DNA of 64,000 nucleotides from HXMU1428-3 sp965215715 (GCA_965215715.1 OZ244129.1:1674001-1738000), one strand, 5' to 3'. Numbered from the stretch's first letter, positions 1-9,423 are shown. Program-made: numbers and translations. Notes: generated by a model from the letters alone, not told the origin.

Positions 1-1
1 G

Positions 2-643
2 CCAAATCCGATTAAATTTTCCTCGCGCATGCGCCGGTTGGGTGTGGGTGATGGGATGCAAGTTGTGGTTTATGACCATCTTGACTTGTTCAGTGCTGCC
101 AGGGCTTGGTGGATGTTCCGTGCGATGGGGCTTGAGGATGTATATGTGCTTAATGGCGGCATGCGCAAATGGACAGATGAAGACCGCCCTGTTGATGAAT
201 ACCCGCATCGCCCTCGATTAGAGCGTCATTTCACAGCCCACATTAATCGCGACCTTATTGCTTCACAAGAGCAAGTCATAGATGCCATGAAAACTGGTAG
301 CGCGCAGATTGTTGATGCGCGCCCCGTTGATCGGTTTGAGGGCCGCGGCAAGGAACCGCGCCCAGGTGTGCGGGCGGGACGCATTCCAGATTCAATTAGT
401 ATCCCGCGCTCAGCGCTTATGTGTGATGATGGGACGTTAAAATCAAATGATGATATTCGCGAAGTGTTTTTAGATGCCGGGGTTGATTTGGCAAAACCTG
501 TGATCACCACCTGCGGCTCTGGTATTACAGCTGCGATCCCGTTTCTGGCGCTTTCACAGATTGGGCATAAGCAACACAGCCTTTATGATGGCTCTTGGGC
601 TGAATGGGGTGCTGATAACAGTTTGCCAATTGCTGTTGGTTAG
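2..643 (+). CDS. sseA: Sulfurtransferase, 3-mercaptopyruvate sulfurtransferase type (5' partial)
   Basis: A two-domain rhodanese-family sulfurtransferase that moves sulfur from mercaptopyruvate or thiosulfate to a thiol acceptor. The reading frame is open to the window edge and the residues before the first Met (NPIKFSSRMRRLGVGDGM) match the family's inter-strand region, so the gene begins upstream of position 1. The second domain carries the active-site loop TTCGSGITAA, with the catalytic Cys near 512-514, and an earlier DARPVDRFEGR segment typical of the substrate-side loop. CGSG(I/V)TA fits mercaptopyruvate sulfurtransferase better than thiosulfate sulfurtransferase, whose loop is usually CRKGVTA. 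The family is known; the exact in vivo donor is inferred. Confidence 0.9.
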   Translation, partial: PNPIKFSSRMRRLGVGDGMQVVVYDHLDLFSAARAWWMFRAMGLEDVYVLNGGMRKWTDEDRPVDEYPHRPRLERHFTAHINRDLIASQEQVIDAMKTGSAQIVDARPVDRFEGRGKEPRPGVRAGRIPDSISIPRSALMCDDGTLKSNDDIREVFLDAGVDLAKPVITTCGSGITAAIPFLALSQIGHKQHSLYDGSWAEWGADNSLPIAVG

Positions 644-654
644 AAGTTTTTTTG

Positions 655-900
655 TCTCACGGGCTATTTTTTCGCGTCAGGCACGAAAAGCCCTGCGATG
701 GGGTGCGCTAGCTCCGGGCGTCTCACGGCGTCATGTCCGTGCTATGAAGGGGAGCATTTCCTTCTTGGTAATGCAGCATTAAAGAGCATAATTTGTGAAT
801 TGATATAAACGCAACATGCTCCAGAACAAGCACCAGAGCGGTGCCTTAAATCTCATCTATGAAATTTAAGGCACGCAGTGTTTCTTGATTTAAATGCTTG
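655..900. repeat. Intergenic region with three stem-loops
   Basis: No gene is seen between the sulfurtransferase and nfeD. The stretch holds three inverted repeats. One at about 660-693 pairs GGGCT/AGCCC and TTTTCG/CGAAAA. A second at 784-821 has GAGCAT/ATGCTC ends. A third at 841-874 has perfect 11-bp arms, GTGCCTTAAAT and ATTTAAGGCAC. None is followed by a clear T run. The GAGCAT-ended element resembles the palindrome at 30317-30364, so this may be a cluster of degenerate intergenic repeats rather than a terminator. Confidence 0.5.
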
Positions 901-904
901 AAAC

Positions 905-1360
905 TTATGCAACCGGTTCAACTGTTAAACGATTGCCATCAACTGAGGTGACTTTTACTCTTGCCCCTTGTTGGGCATCTGGCCCGGTTACTGACCAAAC
1001 AGTGTCCCCCACTTGTACTTTTCCGCGCCCATTTTCAATGGCTTTGCTGACGGTAAAGGTTTTGCCAACCAATTGATCGCCTTTTTCATTTAAAAAGGGC
1101 TGGTCTGTTTGCACATGTTTGCCAACAAACATTTGGCGCCCGATCAGCACGCTCACCAGTGAGGTCACAGCAAAGATAATCATTTGGCCTTGGAAGCCAA
1201 CTGAGAAACTCAAGGTAAGCAGGCCGGTTATCATGGCTGCCAGGCCAAGCCAGAGCATAAACACACCTGGTGCTAGCACTTCGACTGCCAGCAACAGCCC
1301 GCCTAATATCAACCAGCTCCAACCGCCAAGACTTAAAAAGTAGTTTGTAAGAAAATCCAT
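905..1360 (-). CDS. NfeD-family membrane protein
   Basis: A 151-residue NfeD-like protein. Residues from about 10 to 75 form two or three hydrophobic helices (WSWLILGGLLLAVEVLAPGV, then a second block near SVGFQGQMIIFAVTSLVSVL). The C-terminal 60 residues form the OB-fold-like NfeD domain (LVGKTFTVSKAIENGRGKVQ, then DTVWSV). It lies 18 bp downstream of a stomatin-like gene on the same strand. NfeD proteins are nearly always paired with SPFH proteins and are thought to act with them in membrane microdomain organisation or proteolysis. The ribosome site GAGGAG sits about 12 nt before the ATG. The family call is firm; the cellular role is inferred from the pairing. Confidence 0.9.
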   Translation of the reverse strand: MDFLTNYFLSLGGWSWLILGGLLLAVEVLAPGVFMLWLGLAAMITGLLTLSFSVGFQGQMIIFAVTSLVSVLIGRQMFVGKHVQTDQPFLNEKGDQLVGKTFTVSKAIENGRGKVQVGDTVWSVTGPDAQQGARVKVTSVDGNRLTVEPVA

Positions 1361-1378
1361 TTGTTCAAACCACTCCTC

Positions 1379-2326
1379 TTAGCTGTTTGGGACGCTGGTA
1401 GATCCGCCGGATTTTGGCCCTTTGTCACCAAAGGTTTCTTTTGCAATCTCACCAATGCCAGCAATTGAGCCGATGACAGAGGCTGCCTCGACCGGCAACA
1501 TCATCAGTTTTTGGTTTGGTGAGGTGGCAATATCTTTTAGGGCTTCAACATATTTATTGGCCACAAAGTAATTAATGGCTTGCACATCACCCTTGGAAAT
1601 GGCTTCAGAGACCATGGTGGTCGCTTTGGCTTCCGCCTCTGCTGCCCGCTCGCGCGCTTCAGCATCTCTAAAGGCGGCCTCTTTACGCCCTTCAGCTTCA
1701 AGGACAGCGGCCTGCTTTTCGCCTTCAGCGCGCAAAATTTCTGATTGGCGCTCGCCTTCAGCTTCTAGAATAGAGGCACGCTTTTCACGTTCTGCCTTCA
1801 TTTGGCGGGCCATGGCATCAACCAAGTCTCGTGGCGGGGCGATGTCTTTAATTTCAATCCGGGTGACTTTGACGCCCCAGGGGTTGGTTGCATCATCGAC
1901 AATGGTCAATAGCCGGGCATTAATCTCATCACGGTTAGAGAGCAATTGGTCCAGGTCCATAGACCCCATCACTGTTCTGATGTTGGTCATTGTTAGATTA
2001 AGAATGGCGTTTTCCAAAAAGTTCACTTCGTAAGTAGAGCGCGCCGCATCCAAAACTTGGAAAAAGTTCACCCCGTCCACTTTGACCATGGCGTTGTCTT
2101 TGGTGATGATTTCCTGGCTGGGCACATCTAAGACCCGCTCCATCATATTCACCTTATTGCCGATTTGATCAATAAACGGAATGATGATCGCCAAACCTGG
2201 CTTTAGTGTTTTTGTATACCGGCCAAACCGTTCAATGGTGTAATTATAACCTTGAGGAACAATCACCACGCCGGAGTAAATAACTGCCAGAACCAAAAGA
2301 ACCAAAACAATTAGAAAAATATCCAT
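1379..2326 (-). CDS. SPFH/band 7 stomatin-like protein (QmcA type)
   Basis: A 315-residue SPFH-domain membrane protein. An N-terminal hydrophobic helix (IFLIVLVLLVLAVIYSGVV) is followed by VPQGYNYTIERFGRYTKTLKPG, the start of the band 7 domain, then by TRIEIKDIAPPRDLVDAM. After this comes a long Ala/Glu-rich coiled coil (about residues 175-240) that mediates oligomerisation in this family. The C-terminal segment NQKLMMLPVEAASVIGSIAG is typical of QmcA/stomatin-2 proteins. These form large ring assemblies at the inner membrane, often with an NfeD partner, which here is the next gene downstream. A GGTGGG ribosome site precedes the ATG. A specific client is not known. Confidence 0.92.
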   Translation of the reverse strand: MDIFLIVLVLLVLAVIYSGVVIVPQGYNYTIERFGRYTKTLKPGLAIIIPFIDQIGNKVNMMERVLDVPSQEIITKDNAMVKVDGVNFFQVLDAARSTYEVNFLENAILNLTMTNIRTVMGSMDLDQLLSNRDEINARLLTIVDDATNPWGVKVTRIEIKDIAPPRDLVDAMARQMKAEREKRASILEAEGERQSEILRAEGEKQAAVLEAEGRKEAAFRDAEARERAAEAEAKATTMVSEAISKGDVQAINYFVANKYVEALKDIATSPNQKLMMLPVEAASVIGSIAGIGEIAKETFGDKGPKSGGSTSVPNS

Positions 2327-2612
2327 ATCAAACCCACCTTCATCGCTATTTCAAAATGGCCAAACGTTATTATACAACGTTTATTGCCCAGCTTTATGTT
2401 GGGCATGTGACCATTCATAAAAAAGCTGCCGCCCTTCTCACTGGCTCACAGCTTATTTGCCTGTTTTCAATATTACTTGATATAGATATAGGAAGCACGT
2501 CTTGTATTTTAAAGACGCAAAGCCCTCTATGAGTAATATTTTGTTATTATTTACAGGTGTTTAGGTTAATATTCGCTTACATAGATATTTTTATTTGGCA
2601 AAATCTTGGCTG

Positions 2613-3704
2613 TTAATCAACCCAGCCGGCCAATTCTGATTTGATAATTGCTGATAGGACCCGGACACTGTCTAGGCTGTCATTTAGGCATGGAATGAGG
2701 GTGAATTCCTCGCCTCCATTTTCTTTAAAAATATCGCCTGCTTCTATGGCAATTTCTTCTAAAGTTTCAACGCAATCTGCAGCAAATCCGGGGCAAACCA
2801 CGGCTAGTTTTTTCACGCCCTCTTTCGCCAGTGTTTCTATGGTCTCATCGGTATAGGGTTGCAGCCATTCTTCTTTGCCAAAGCGAGATTGGAAGGTGAG
2901 GCGTAATTTGTCTTCGCCCCAGCGCAAATGCTGGCGCAACAGCCGGGTGGTTTTGGCGCATTGGCAATGGTAGGGGTCACCAGCTTCAAAATAGCGTTTG
3001 GGCAGGCCGTGAAAAGAGGCAATCACCACCTCCGGGTTCCACTCTAGCTCAGCGATGTGATCTTGAATGGAATTGGCCACCGCTTCTATGTAATCAGGGT
3101 TTTCAAAATAGGGAGGCACGATGCGCACGCTTGGTTGCCAACGCATGGACTTTAAAGCATCAAAGGCCTTGTCACACGCCGTGGCGCTGGTGGCGGCAGC
3201 ATATTGTGGGTAGAGGGGAAAGAGCAATATCCGATCACACCCTTGTTCTTGTAAGGCCTCTATGCGTGATTGGGTCGACGGGTTGCCATAGCGCATGCCC
3301 CAATCAACGATGATATCGTCATGGGCCAGTTCTTTTTTGATTTTATCAGCTTGACTGCGGGTGATGGTCTTTAACGGGCTTTCATTCTTATCCTTATTCC
3401 AGATCGACTTATAAGCCTCACCTGATGAAAAGGGGCGTTTTGTTAAAATGATGACGTTTAATATGAACCACCAGACAATCCGGTTGGCCTCTATCACTCT
3501 TTCATCGGATAGAAACTCTTTTAGGTAGCGGCGCATGGACCAATAGTCTGTTGCATCGGGCGTGCCAAGATTAATCAGCAAAACGCCGACCTTGCGTTTC
3601 TTTATTTCTGGATGGCCTTTGGGAGCGTGTTGCATAGGGCTATCTTGCGCGGGGGCTCTATTTTTTTGTATCTTTTTCCAGTCATTAGATTGACCCTGCC
3701 GCAC
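2613..3704 (-). CDS. hemH: Ferrochelatase
   Basis: Protoporphyrin ferrochelatase, the last step of heme synthesis, inserting Fe2+ into protoporphyrin IX at the membrane surface. At 363 residues it matches bacterial homologues. The N-terminal fold motif VLLINLGTPDATDYWSMRRY and the metal-site His in ASFHGLPKRYFEAGDPYHCQ are present, with a late Glu-rich loop (VETLEEIAIEAGDIF) carrying the second conserved acidic site. The reading frame opens with GTG at 3704, preceded by AGGAG at 7 nt, which makes this a better start than the internal ATG at 3635. The resulting first 25 residues are polar and probably disordered. It is transcribed alone; the upstream neighbour is the predicted Mn exporter, about 200 bp away on the same strand. 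Confidence 0.95.
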   Translation of the reverse strand: MRQGQSNDWKKIQKNRAPAQDSPMQHAPKGHPEIKKRKVGVLLINLGTPDATDYWSMRRYLKEFLSDERVIEANRIVWWFILNVIILTKRPFSSGEAYKSIWNKDKNESPLKTITRSQADKIKKELAHDDIIVDWGMRYGNPSTQSRIEALQEQGCDRILLFPLYPQYAAATSATACDKAFDALKSMRWQPSVRIVPPYFENPDYIEAVANSIQDHIAELEWNPEVVIASFHGLPKRYFEAGDPYHCQCAKTTRLLRQHLRWGEDKLRLTFQSRFGKEEWLQPYTDETIETLAKEGVKKLAVVCPGFAADCVETLEEIAIEAGDIFKENGGEEFTLIPCLNDSLDSVRVLSAIIKSELAGWVD

Positions 3705-3910
3705 TTGAGCTCTCCTTTTGTGGAATTGAAATGATGGTGATTTGTTGTTTGCATTTCAAAATTATCGAAAAGTGCGGCAAAACCCAAGCGTTATATTGCA
3801 GTTTATCATCATTTTTGACGATTGAGTGGTCAGTTTTGGCAAGAACCCAAGTATAAGGACGCAATGTGGCCTTAGGTGAAACGCTCTTTTGTCCACGCCT
3901 TTGGCGGGTC

Positions 3911-5125
3911 TTAAGTGAAGAAGAAAATGAGATAAGCAATGATCAGCGCGGGGACAGCGCTGTACAACGTAGCCAGGATCGCCGCTTTAGGGGCTAGGGC
4001 AAGGGCTGGGAACAGCGCATCGCCATCATTGGCAATGGCATTGCCAAACAGGGCGGCCACTGGCACCACACCACTTAGATAAAGTGTGGTCACTACAATC
4101 TGCGGACCGCAGCCGGGAATAAAACCAACGAGAATGGCGATCAACGGTACAATCGGCGCCCATGTTTTAAACCAGGTTTCAATGCCTGAGCCGGTGAAAA
4201 AGACGGCTAGCTCATAAGCAAGGAAACCAAATACCACCCAGGTGGTGACAAAATTTGTGTCGCGCATCACCCTTTTGAACAAAGAGCTCTTGCCTTTGAT
4301 ATCTTGAATGTCCTGGCCGACATGGCCTTGATCAGGACGGGAAAATGCCCAAAGGGTCATGCACAGAAAACCACCAATGGCGCCGATCCATAATGTGGGC
4401 TCGAAAGCAGCTAAGTTACCAAACATGGCATCAACATCGACCAAGAATGACAAAGCAAGGCCGATAATGATGGATGGGATAATCCATAGGATCCAAAGTG
4501 TGTTTAACCCTTCTAACAGGGCGGACGGTTTTGCTGTATCAACACCTTGCTCTTCACTTTGTTGAACCGCTCTTTTGGTTTGCCGTTTGTCTTGTTGGGT
4601 CACGCGCATAAATTGGCGGCCATGATAAGCGTCAATCAACCAACCAGACAGAGTGCCGACCGTAAAGCCAGTTAGCAATACCAACGCGCCAGTGGATGGT
4701 TCGCGGGCCAAAAGCAGAAAGGCAGCTTCTCCCATAGTGGCTATCAACACGGCAACAACAGAGCCAAAGGAAATGGCCCCCTTGGTATATTGGGTCACCA
4801 CGATGATGGCGCCGCCACAGCCTGGTAATGCCCCTAAAAAAGAGGCAATGGGGGCCTGCCAGGCGCCGGCTTTTTGCATTTTTTCCCCTAAATCGACACC
4901 AAGGCCTCGTTCAATCATGTAAAAAATGGCCAATGTAGCAGCGACATAAACTGTCACGGCTAAATAAGCATCTTTTATGGAATTTAAAACCAGAGGACGT
5001 AATTCAGGAGAGAGAACCATTATTGCTAACAAAACCAGCAATAACAAACGATTGGGATGAGCTATGTGTTTTAGCCCTGACCATTCTAGGGCCCAACGAC
5101 TTGTTCTTAATACCAGTTCTGTCAT
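3911..5125 (-). CDS. Putative manganese exporter (ArsP_2 / 10-TM heavy-metal exporter family)
   Basis: A 404-residue integral membrane protein with about ten hydrophobic segments. It consists of two related halves, each with a Gly-Cys-Gly signature: GALPGCGGAIIVV at about residue 100 and GFIPGCGPQIVVTT at about 335. This duplicated PGCG pattern defines the family that automatic pipelines name putative manganese transporter or putative arsenic efflux protein. A 21-bp palindrome of Fur/Mur type lies 58 bp upstream of the start, which supports a manganese or iron link. The cytoplasmic loop between the halves is charged (about residues 170-200). The substrate is inferred from the family name and the operator; transport was not shown for this protein. 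Confidence 0.75.
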   Translation of the reverse strand: MTELVLRTSRWALEWSGLKHIAHPNRLLLLVLLAIMVLSPELRPLVLNSIKDAYLAVTVYVAATLAIFYMIERGLGVDLGEKMQKAGAWQAPIASFLGALPGCGGAIIVVTQYTKGAISFGSVVAVLIATMGEAAFLLLAREPSTGALVLLTGFTVGTLSGWLIDAYHGRQFMRVTQQDKRQTKRAVQQSEEQGVDTAKPSALLEGLNTLWILWIIPSIIIGLALSFLVDVDAMFGNLAAFEPTLWIGAIGGFLCMTLWAFSRPDQGHVGQDIQDIKGKSSLFKRVMRDTNFVTTWVVFGFLAYELAVFFTGSGIETWFKTWAPIVPLIAILVGFIPGCGPQIVVTTLYLSGVVPVAALFGNAIANDGDALFPALALAPKAAILATLYSAVPALIIAYLIFFFT

Positions 5126-5182
5126 TTAATGTCTCTTGTTAGCCTATGATCTAATCAAAAATATAATATCTATTATTTGTAA

Positions 5183-5203
5183 TGCAATTAAGAATGATTT
5201 GCA
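5183..5203. promoter_or_regulatory. Fur/Mur-like operator upstream of the Mn exporter gene
   Basis: An imperfect 21-bp palindrome, TGCAATTAAGAATGATTTGCA, lies 58 bp before the exporter start. The outer five bases on each side (TGCAA/TTGCA) are perfectly symmetric. Mur, the manganese-sensing Fur homologue of rhizobia, is reported to bind sites with this TGCAA...TTGCA layout. The match is by eye and no matrix score was computed. Confidence 0.5.
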
Positions 5204-5444
5204 ACTAAGGATTTTTTGTCCCTGTGAAAATCCGCAAAGGCCCCTCAATTTTGGGCCCAGGTTCGATAGCCATAATTTTGGTTCTCATGGCAAAAGAAAA
5301 AAGTGCATGTGACTATCTTTGCCATTTTTAGTTGAACTTCTAGATGCTATAAAGTCATACTGATTAATATTGATCGTTTTTCTGTCCATCTTGTGCCTAG
5401 CAGAGATTGGTGTTCAGGATTTAGCGCTTTTCAGGACTTCTTAT

Positions 5445-7133
5445 ATGGCAAAAATTTTTAATTCCTTAGATGGTTCTTCCCAAGATCATGAGGGGCCGAC
5501 ATCAAATATTGAGGGAGATAACTTTTCTGAACGTTTTGTTCCTGGTCCGATTGATAAAATTGAAGAATTTTTTAAAGAAGAAACCTTCTTCCGTGACCTT
5601 ATCGAAAATTTGCCAGCAGCTGTTTATGTTTGTAATTTAGAAGGTGTTATCCTGGCCTTTAACAAACGCGCGATTGCGTATTATGGGCGAACCCCAAAGG
5701 TTGGAGATACTGAGGAAAAATATTGTGGGGCATATAAACTTTTTAATCTTGATGGCAGCGCGTTACCTCATGACCAATGCCCAATGGCGCGGGCTTTAAA
5801 AAATGGGCAAAAGGTTATTGGGCATGAAGCTATCATTGAACGCCCTGACGGCTCACGCATCACCGTTGTTGCCAATGCATCTCCACTTTACAATAGAGAC
5901 GGTCAACAAATTGGCGCTGTGAATTGCCTGCAAGATATAACAGCAAGCAAAACCTCTGAGCACGAAAAGCAAAATTTACAAAATATGCTTCATCACTCTC
6001 AAAAGATGGAAGCTCTTGGGCGCCTAACTGGGGGCATTGCGCATGACTTTAATAATATACTTGCAACCTTAAAGGGTAGCCTGGAGTTGCTGGATTTAAA
6101 ATTAAATGCGAGCAAAAGGTCAGAGTTAGATAAGCTCATTTCCATTCCATTAGATTCCATTAATCGCGCCAGCAGTTTGATCAAGCAATTGCTTATGTTT
6201 TCCAGAAAACAAGAACTGGTTCTTCAGCATATTGATGTTAACAGTGTGGTTAAAAATATGGAAAACTTTCTTGAGCGGGCCATTGGCAAAGAAAATCCAA
6301 TTTGCATCACCACATGCTCTGCCCAATCCGTGGCATCACTCGATCAAAGCCAGTTGGAAAATGTTCTCTTGAATTTATGCATGAATGCCAAAGATGCGAT
6401 GCCTTCAGGCGGTACAATTACAATTTCAACGTCTCATGCTTCTTTAACGCCTGAAACGGCCAAGACCCTTGAACTTGATGGGGGGGACTATATCGTTTTA
6501 AAAGTTCAAGATACTGGCAAGGGCATGGCGCCTGACATTGTCAGCCAAGCGTGTGAGCCGTTTTTCACAACCAAGCCGGTGGGTGAAGGGACGGGGCTGG
6601 GGCTATCTATTGTTTATGGGTTTGCCAAGCAACTTGGTGGCAATCTTCACATACAATCCACGCTTGGCAAGCAAACCCAAATTAGTCTTTGGATCCCCCG
6701 CCAAAAAAATATTGAAGTGGCCCCTCTCCCGGCTTCTGATTCTATGCAAACAGAATTACCCTCTTTTGCAAATATACTACTTGTTGAAGATGAAGAGCAT
6801 TTACAAACTGTTTTATCCCTTGTTCTTAGAAATACAGGGCACTCGATTAAAAAGGCTAAGACTGGAAGAGACGGGCTGGCCCTTCTGGAAGAGCACAAAG
6901 ATATTGATTTGCTCATTACTGATATTGGCTTGCCGGACCAAATGAATGGCATTGATTTTGCGCAACAAGCACGCCAGATTTGCCCAGAGTTACAAGTGAT
7001 TTTTATGACTGGCTATGGTGAAACAGCCGAAATGAAACAGCTGGAAAAAGACTATGACAGTGCTGTTCTGCTTAAGCCTTTTTCTATAACGGCTTTTGAT
7101 GAAGCGGTCAGACAAGCCCTAAGTTCAAGTTAA
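5445..7133 (+). CDS. Hybrid sensor histidine kinase (PAS-HisKA-HATPase-REC)
   Basis: A soluble hybrid histidine kinase of 562 residues. Order: a PAS domain (about 45-165; ENLPAAVYVCNLEGVILAFN), the dimerisation/phosphoacceptor H box (ALGRLTGGIAHDFNNIL), the HATPase domain with N box NLCMNAKDAMPSGG, G1 DTGKGM and G2 GEGTGLGLSIVYG, and a C-terminal receiver domain (LLVEDEEHLQ, phosphoacceptor Asp in LLITDIGLPD, Lys in LLKPF). There is no transmembrane helix, so it senses a cytoplasmic or membrane-permeant cue through PAS. The frame opens at 5370, but ATG 5445 has AGGA 8 nt upstream and is preferred. It converges with the TRAP genes; no output regulator is adjacent, so its partner is unknown. 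Confidence 0.92.
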   Translation: MAKIFNSLDGSSQDHEGPTSNIEGDNFSERFVPGPIDKIEEFFKEETFFRDLIENLPAAVYVCNLEGVILAFNKRAIAYYGRTPKVGDTEEKYCGAYKLFNLDGSALPHDQCPMARALKNGQKVIGHEAIIERPDGSRITVVANASPLYNRDGQQIGAVNCLQDITASKTSEHEKQNLQNMLHHSQKMEALGRLTGGIAHDFNNILATLKGSLELLDLKLNASKRSELDKLISIPLDSINRASSLIKQLLMFSRKQELVLQHIDVNSVVKNMENFLERAIGKENPICITTCSAQSVASLDQSQLENVLLNLCMNAKDAMPSGGTITISTSHASLTPETAKTLELDGGDYIVLKVQDTGKGMAPDIVSQACEPFFTTKPVGEGTGLGLSIVYGFAKQLGGNLHIQSTLGKQTQISLWIPRQKNIEVAPLPASDSMQTELPSFANILLVEDEEHLQTVLSLVLRNTGHSIKKAKTGRDGLALLEEHKDIDLLITDIGLPDQMNGIDFAQQARQICPELQVIFMTGYGETAEMKQLEKDYDSAVLLKPFSITAFDEAVRQALSSS

Positions 7134-7196
7134 GAAACTGTTGCCTAAAATGATACGCGTTGACTGGCTTGGTTTGTTGACATGGGTGAACTCGCT

Positions 7197-8816
7197 TTAG
7201 CTGCCATATAAGGCAAGGGGTAGCCAGGTCGCAATTTGTGGCCAGAACCATAGCAAAACGAGCATTAAGATCTGAATGGCAACAAAGGGCAGCACGCCTT
7301 TGTAAATCTCGGTTGTTTTGATCTCTTTAGGAGCCACACCGCGTAAATAGAATAACGAAAAGCCAAAGGGCGGGGTCAGGAATGAGGTCTGCAAATTAAT
7401 CGCCATCATCACACCGAGCCAGACAGGACTCATTGTGACACCAGGGGCCACTTCCATTTGCAATAATATTGGGCCGACGATGGGGACAACAATAAATATA
7501 ATTTCCAGAAAATCTAAAAAGAAGCCCATTATGAACATGATCGCCATCACAATGATGATGGCTGTCAGCGTGCCGCCTGGTAATTCAGACAAAAATTCCT
7601 CAACCACTTCATCGCCATGTAAGCCGATGAACATTAAAGAAAATAGCGAAGCGCCAATCAAGATGACAAACACCATGGTGGAAATTTTCAAGGTGGAGCG
7701 CATCACCTCTTTTAAAATAGAGTGCCCTTTATCATCTTTTTCTTGATAACATTTTACAAATGCTGTGAAGATGCCATAGGCCAATAGAGCGACAAGCAGA
7801 ACGGCGCCGCCAAAAGCTAAATAATCTATGGCCTGTACATCTGAGCGATCAATGCGAAGGGTAAAAAAGTTACTCAAGATCACCAGCGAGAAAAAAGAAA
7901 TTGCCGATAAGATCATCAACCGGGCTTTGCTTGGGGCAAAACGATGAGCTGCCAAAAGTGTGGCGCCTATTGCACCGATGGCCGCGACCTCTGAGGGAGA
8001 GGCAAAGCCCATTAGGATGGAGCCCAACACGGCAAGGATTAAAGCCAAAGGCGCAATCAAAATTTTGAGGATATGAGCCCATAGCGGGCCCTCAATCGCC
8101 TCTAAATCTTGTGGTGGGATTGGCGGCGTTTTTTCTGGCCAGCGGCGACTTACATAGAATTGGTACAATAAATATAAACCAACCAACATGAGCCCTGGTA
8201 TTAGAGCCCCGGCAAATAAATCATTAACAGAGACGGTATCTGGTGAAAAATCTCCCATAGAGGTTTTGGCCTCTGTGAAAGCGTTGGTGAGCTGATCGCC
8301 TAATAAAATAAGCACGATGGAGGGCGGGATTATTTGCCCCAATGTGCCAGAGGCGGCAATTGTGCCAAGAGCCAGTGGGCGGTCATAATTATAACGCATC
8401 ATGGTGGGCAGTGATAATAGCCCCATGGTGACAACTGTGGCCCCAACAATGCCCGTAGAGGCGGCCAGCAACGCGCCGACAATGGTGACAGAAAAGACCA
8501 AGCCGCCAGGTACTGAACCAAACACCCGGCCCATATTTTCCAGTAAATCTTCGGCTATTGAGGAGCGCTCTAGCATAACCCCCATGAAAACAAATGGTGG
8601 GATGGCCACTAGCACCTTACTGGTCATAATCGCAAAGATTTGTTGAGGTATGGCTGCCAACAAACCGATGTCCATGAATTCCAACCAGAGGGCGATAAAG
8701 GCAAACAAAATAGATGAACCTGCAAGGGTAAAGGCGACAGGAAAACCCAGGCCTAAAAAGAAAAGCGTGACAATAAACATTGCCAGACAAAGCCATTCTG
8801 GGGTCAACCAATCCAT
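7197..8816 (-). CDS. TRAP transporter large permease subunit (DctM type)
   Basis: The large membrane subunit of a tripartite ATP-independent periplasmic transporter, which couples sodium entry to solute uptake. It has 539 residues and about 13 hydrophobic helices; DctM is commonly near 430. The excess is a central insertion (about residues 230-380) with a charged segment and extra helices, as in the TRAP subgroup annotated for mannitol/chloroaromatic compounds. Recognisable DctM segments include GLGFPVAFTLAGSSILFA near the N terminus, ASGTLGQIIPPSIVLILLGD, and LQTSFLTPPFGFSLFYLRGV near the end. The gene is last in a dctP-dctQ-dctM order on the minus strand, 16 bp after the small subunit. The solute is not identifiable from sequence. 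Confidence 0.92.
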   Translation of the reverse strand: MDWLTPEWLCLAMFIVTLFFLGLGFPVAFTLAGSSILFAFIALWLEFMDIGLLAAIPQQIFAIMTSKVLVAIPPFVFMGVMLERSSIAEDLLENMGRVFGSVPGGLVFSVTIVGALLAASTGIVGATVVTMGLLSLPTMMRYNYDRPLALGTIAASGTLGQIIPPSIVLILLGDQLTNAFTEAKTSMGDFSPDTVSVNDLFAGALIPGLMLVGLYLLYQFYVSRRWPEKTPPIPPQDLEAIEGPLWAHILKILIAPLALILAVLGSILMGFASPSEVAAIGAIGATLLAAHRFAPSKARLMILSAISFFSLVILSNFFTLRIDRSDVQAIDYLAFGGAVLLVALLAYGIFTAFVKCYQEKDDKGHSILKEVMRSTLKISTMVFVILIGASLFSLMFIGLHGDEVVEEFLSELPGGTLTAIIIVMAIMFIMGFFLDFLEIIFIVVPIVGPILLQMEVAPGVTMSPVWLGVMMAINLQTSFLTPPFGFSLFYLRGVAPKEIKTTEIYKGVLPFVAIQILMLVLLWFWPQIATWLPLALYGS

Positions 8817-8832
8817 ATCCCTTTATTACTCC

Positions 8833-9393
8833 TTATTGTTCTGACTTGATTTTGGGGCTGTATGTTTCGCTTTGGCCAGACAGATAAAGCCAAGCTTTGC
8901 CAGCCAAGGACAACGCGGCTAAGGCCATCAGCAGGGAGTAAACCCAGATAACCGTTTTAAAGGGTGATAGGAGCGGGAGGCTAGATGGGCTGCCATCGGC
9001 GCGCTCAAAAATCCATTCATTGGTTGAAAAATTATACCAACTATCTAGCACAAAGCCCCAGGACAGGCCGAAGGTCATAAACATAACGGGAAGCATAAAT
9101 ACGAAACTTCCCAGCAAATCGATGATCGCTTTGTAGCGGTCGCTCGCTTCTCGGTAGATTAAGTCTACCCGGACATGAGCGTCATATAAAAGCGTATATG
9201 CCGCGCCCAGCATAAAGATGAGACCATTTAAATACCAAATGCTTTCATCTAAGGGGATGAAGGAAATGCCAAACAATTTTGACAAGATCACTATGATAAA
9301 TTGCAGCACGATCATAGCGAGAACAAACCAGATGGATTTTTCCCCTATGGTAAAATTCAGCTGGTCAATTTTTTCTATGATGCGTTTTATCAT
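8833..9393 (-). CDS. TRAP transporter small permease subunit (DctQ type)
   Basis: The four-helix small subunit of the TRAP system, 186 residues. Hydrophobic segments lie at about 20-42, 52-70, 95-118 and 143-163, and the family motif for the second helix region (YTLLYDAHVRVDLIY) is present. The second periplasmic loop is long (FVLDSWYNFSTNEWIFERAD...), typical of the subgroup that pairs with the elongated DctM type found next door. It is 30 bp downstream of the binding-protein gene and 16 bp upstream of the large subunit, so all three should be co-transcribed. Confidence 0.9.
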   Translation of the reverse strand: MIKRIIEKIDQLNFTIGEKSIWFVLAMIVLQFIIVILSKLFGISFIPLDESIWYLNGLIFMLGAAYTLLYDAHVRVDLIYREASDRYKAIIDLLGSFVFMLPVMFMTFGLSWGFVLDSWYNFSTNEWIFERADGSPSSLPLLSPFKTVIWVYSLLMALAALSLAGKAWLYLSGQSETYSPKIKSEQ

Positions 9394-9423
9394 TTAAAGG
9401 AAAACTCTTAACTGATTTTGTTG

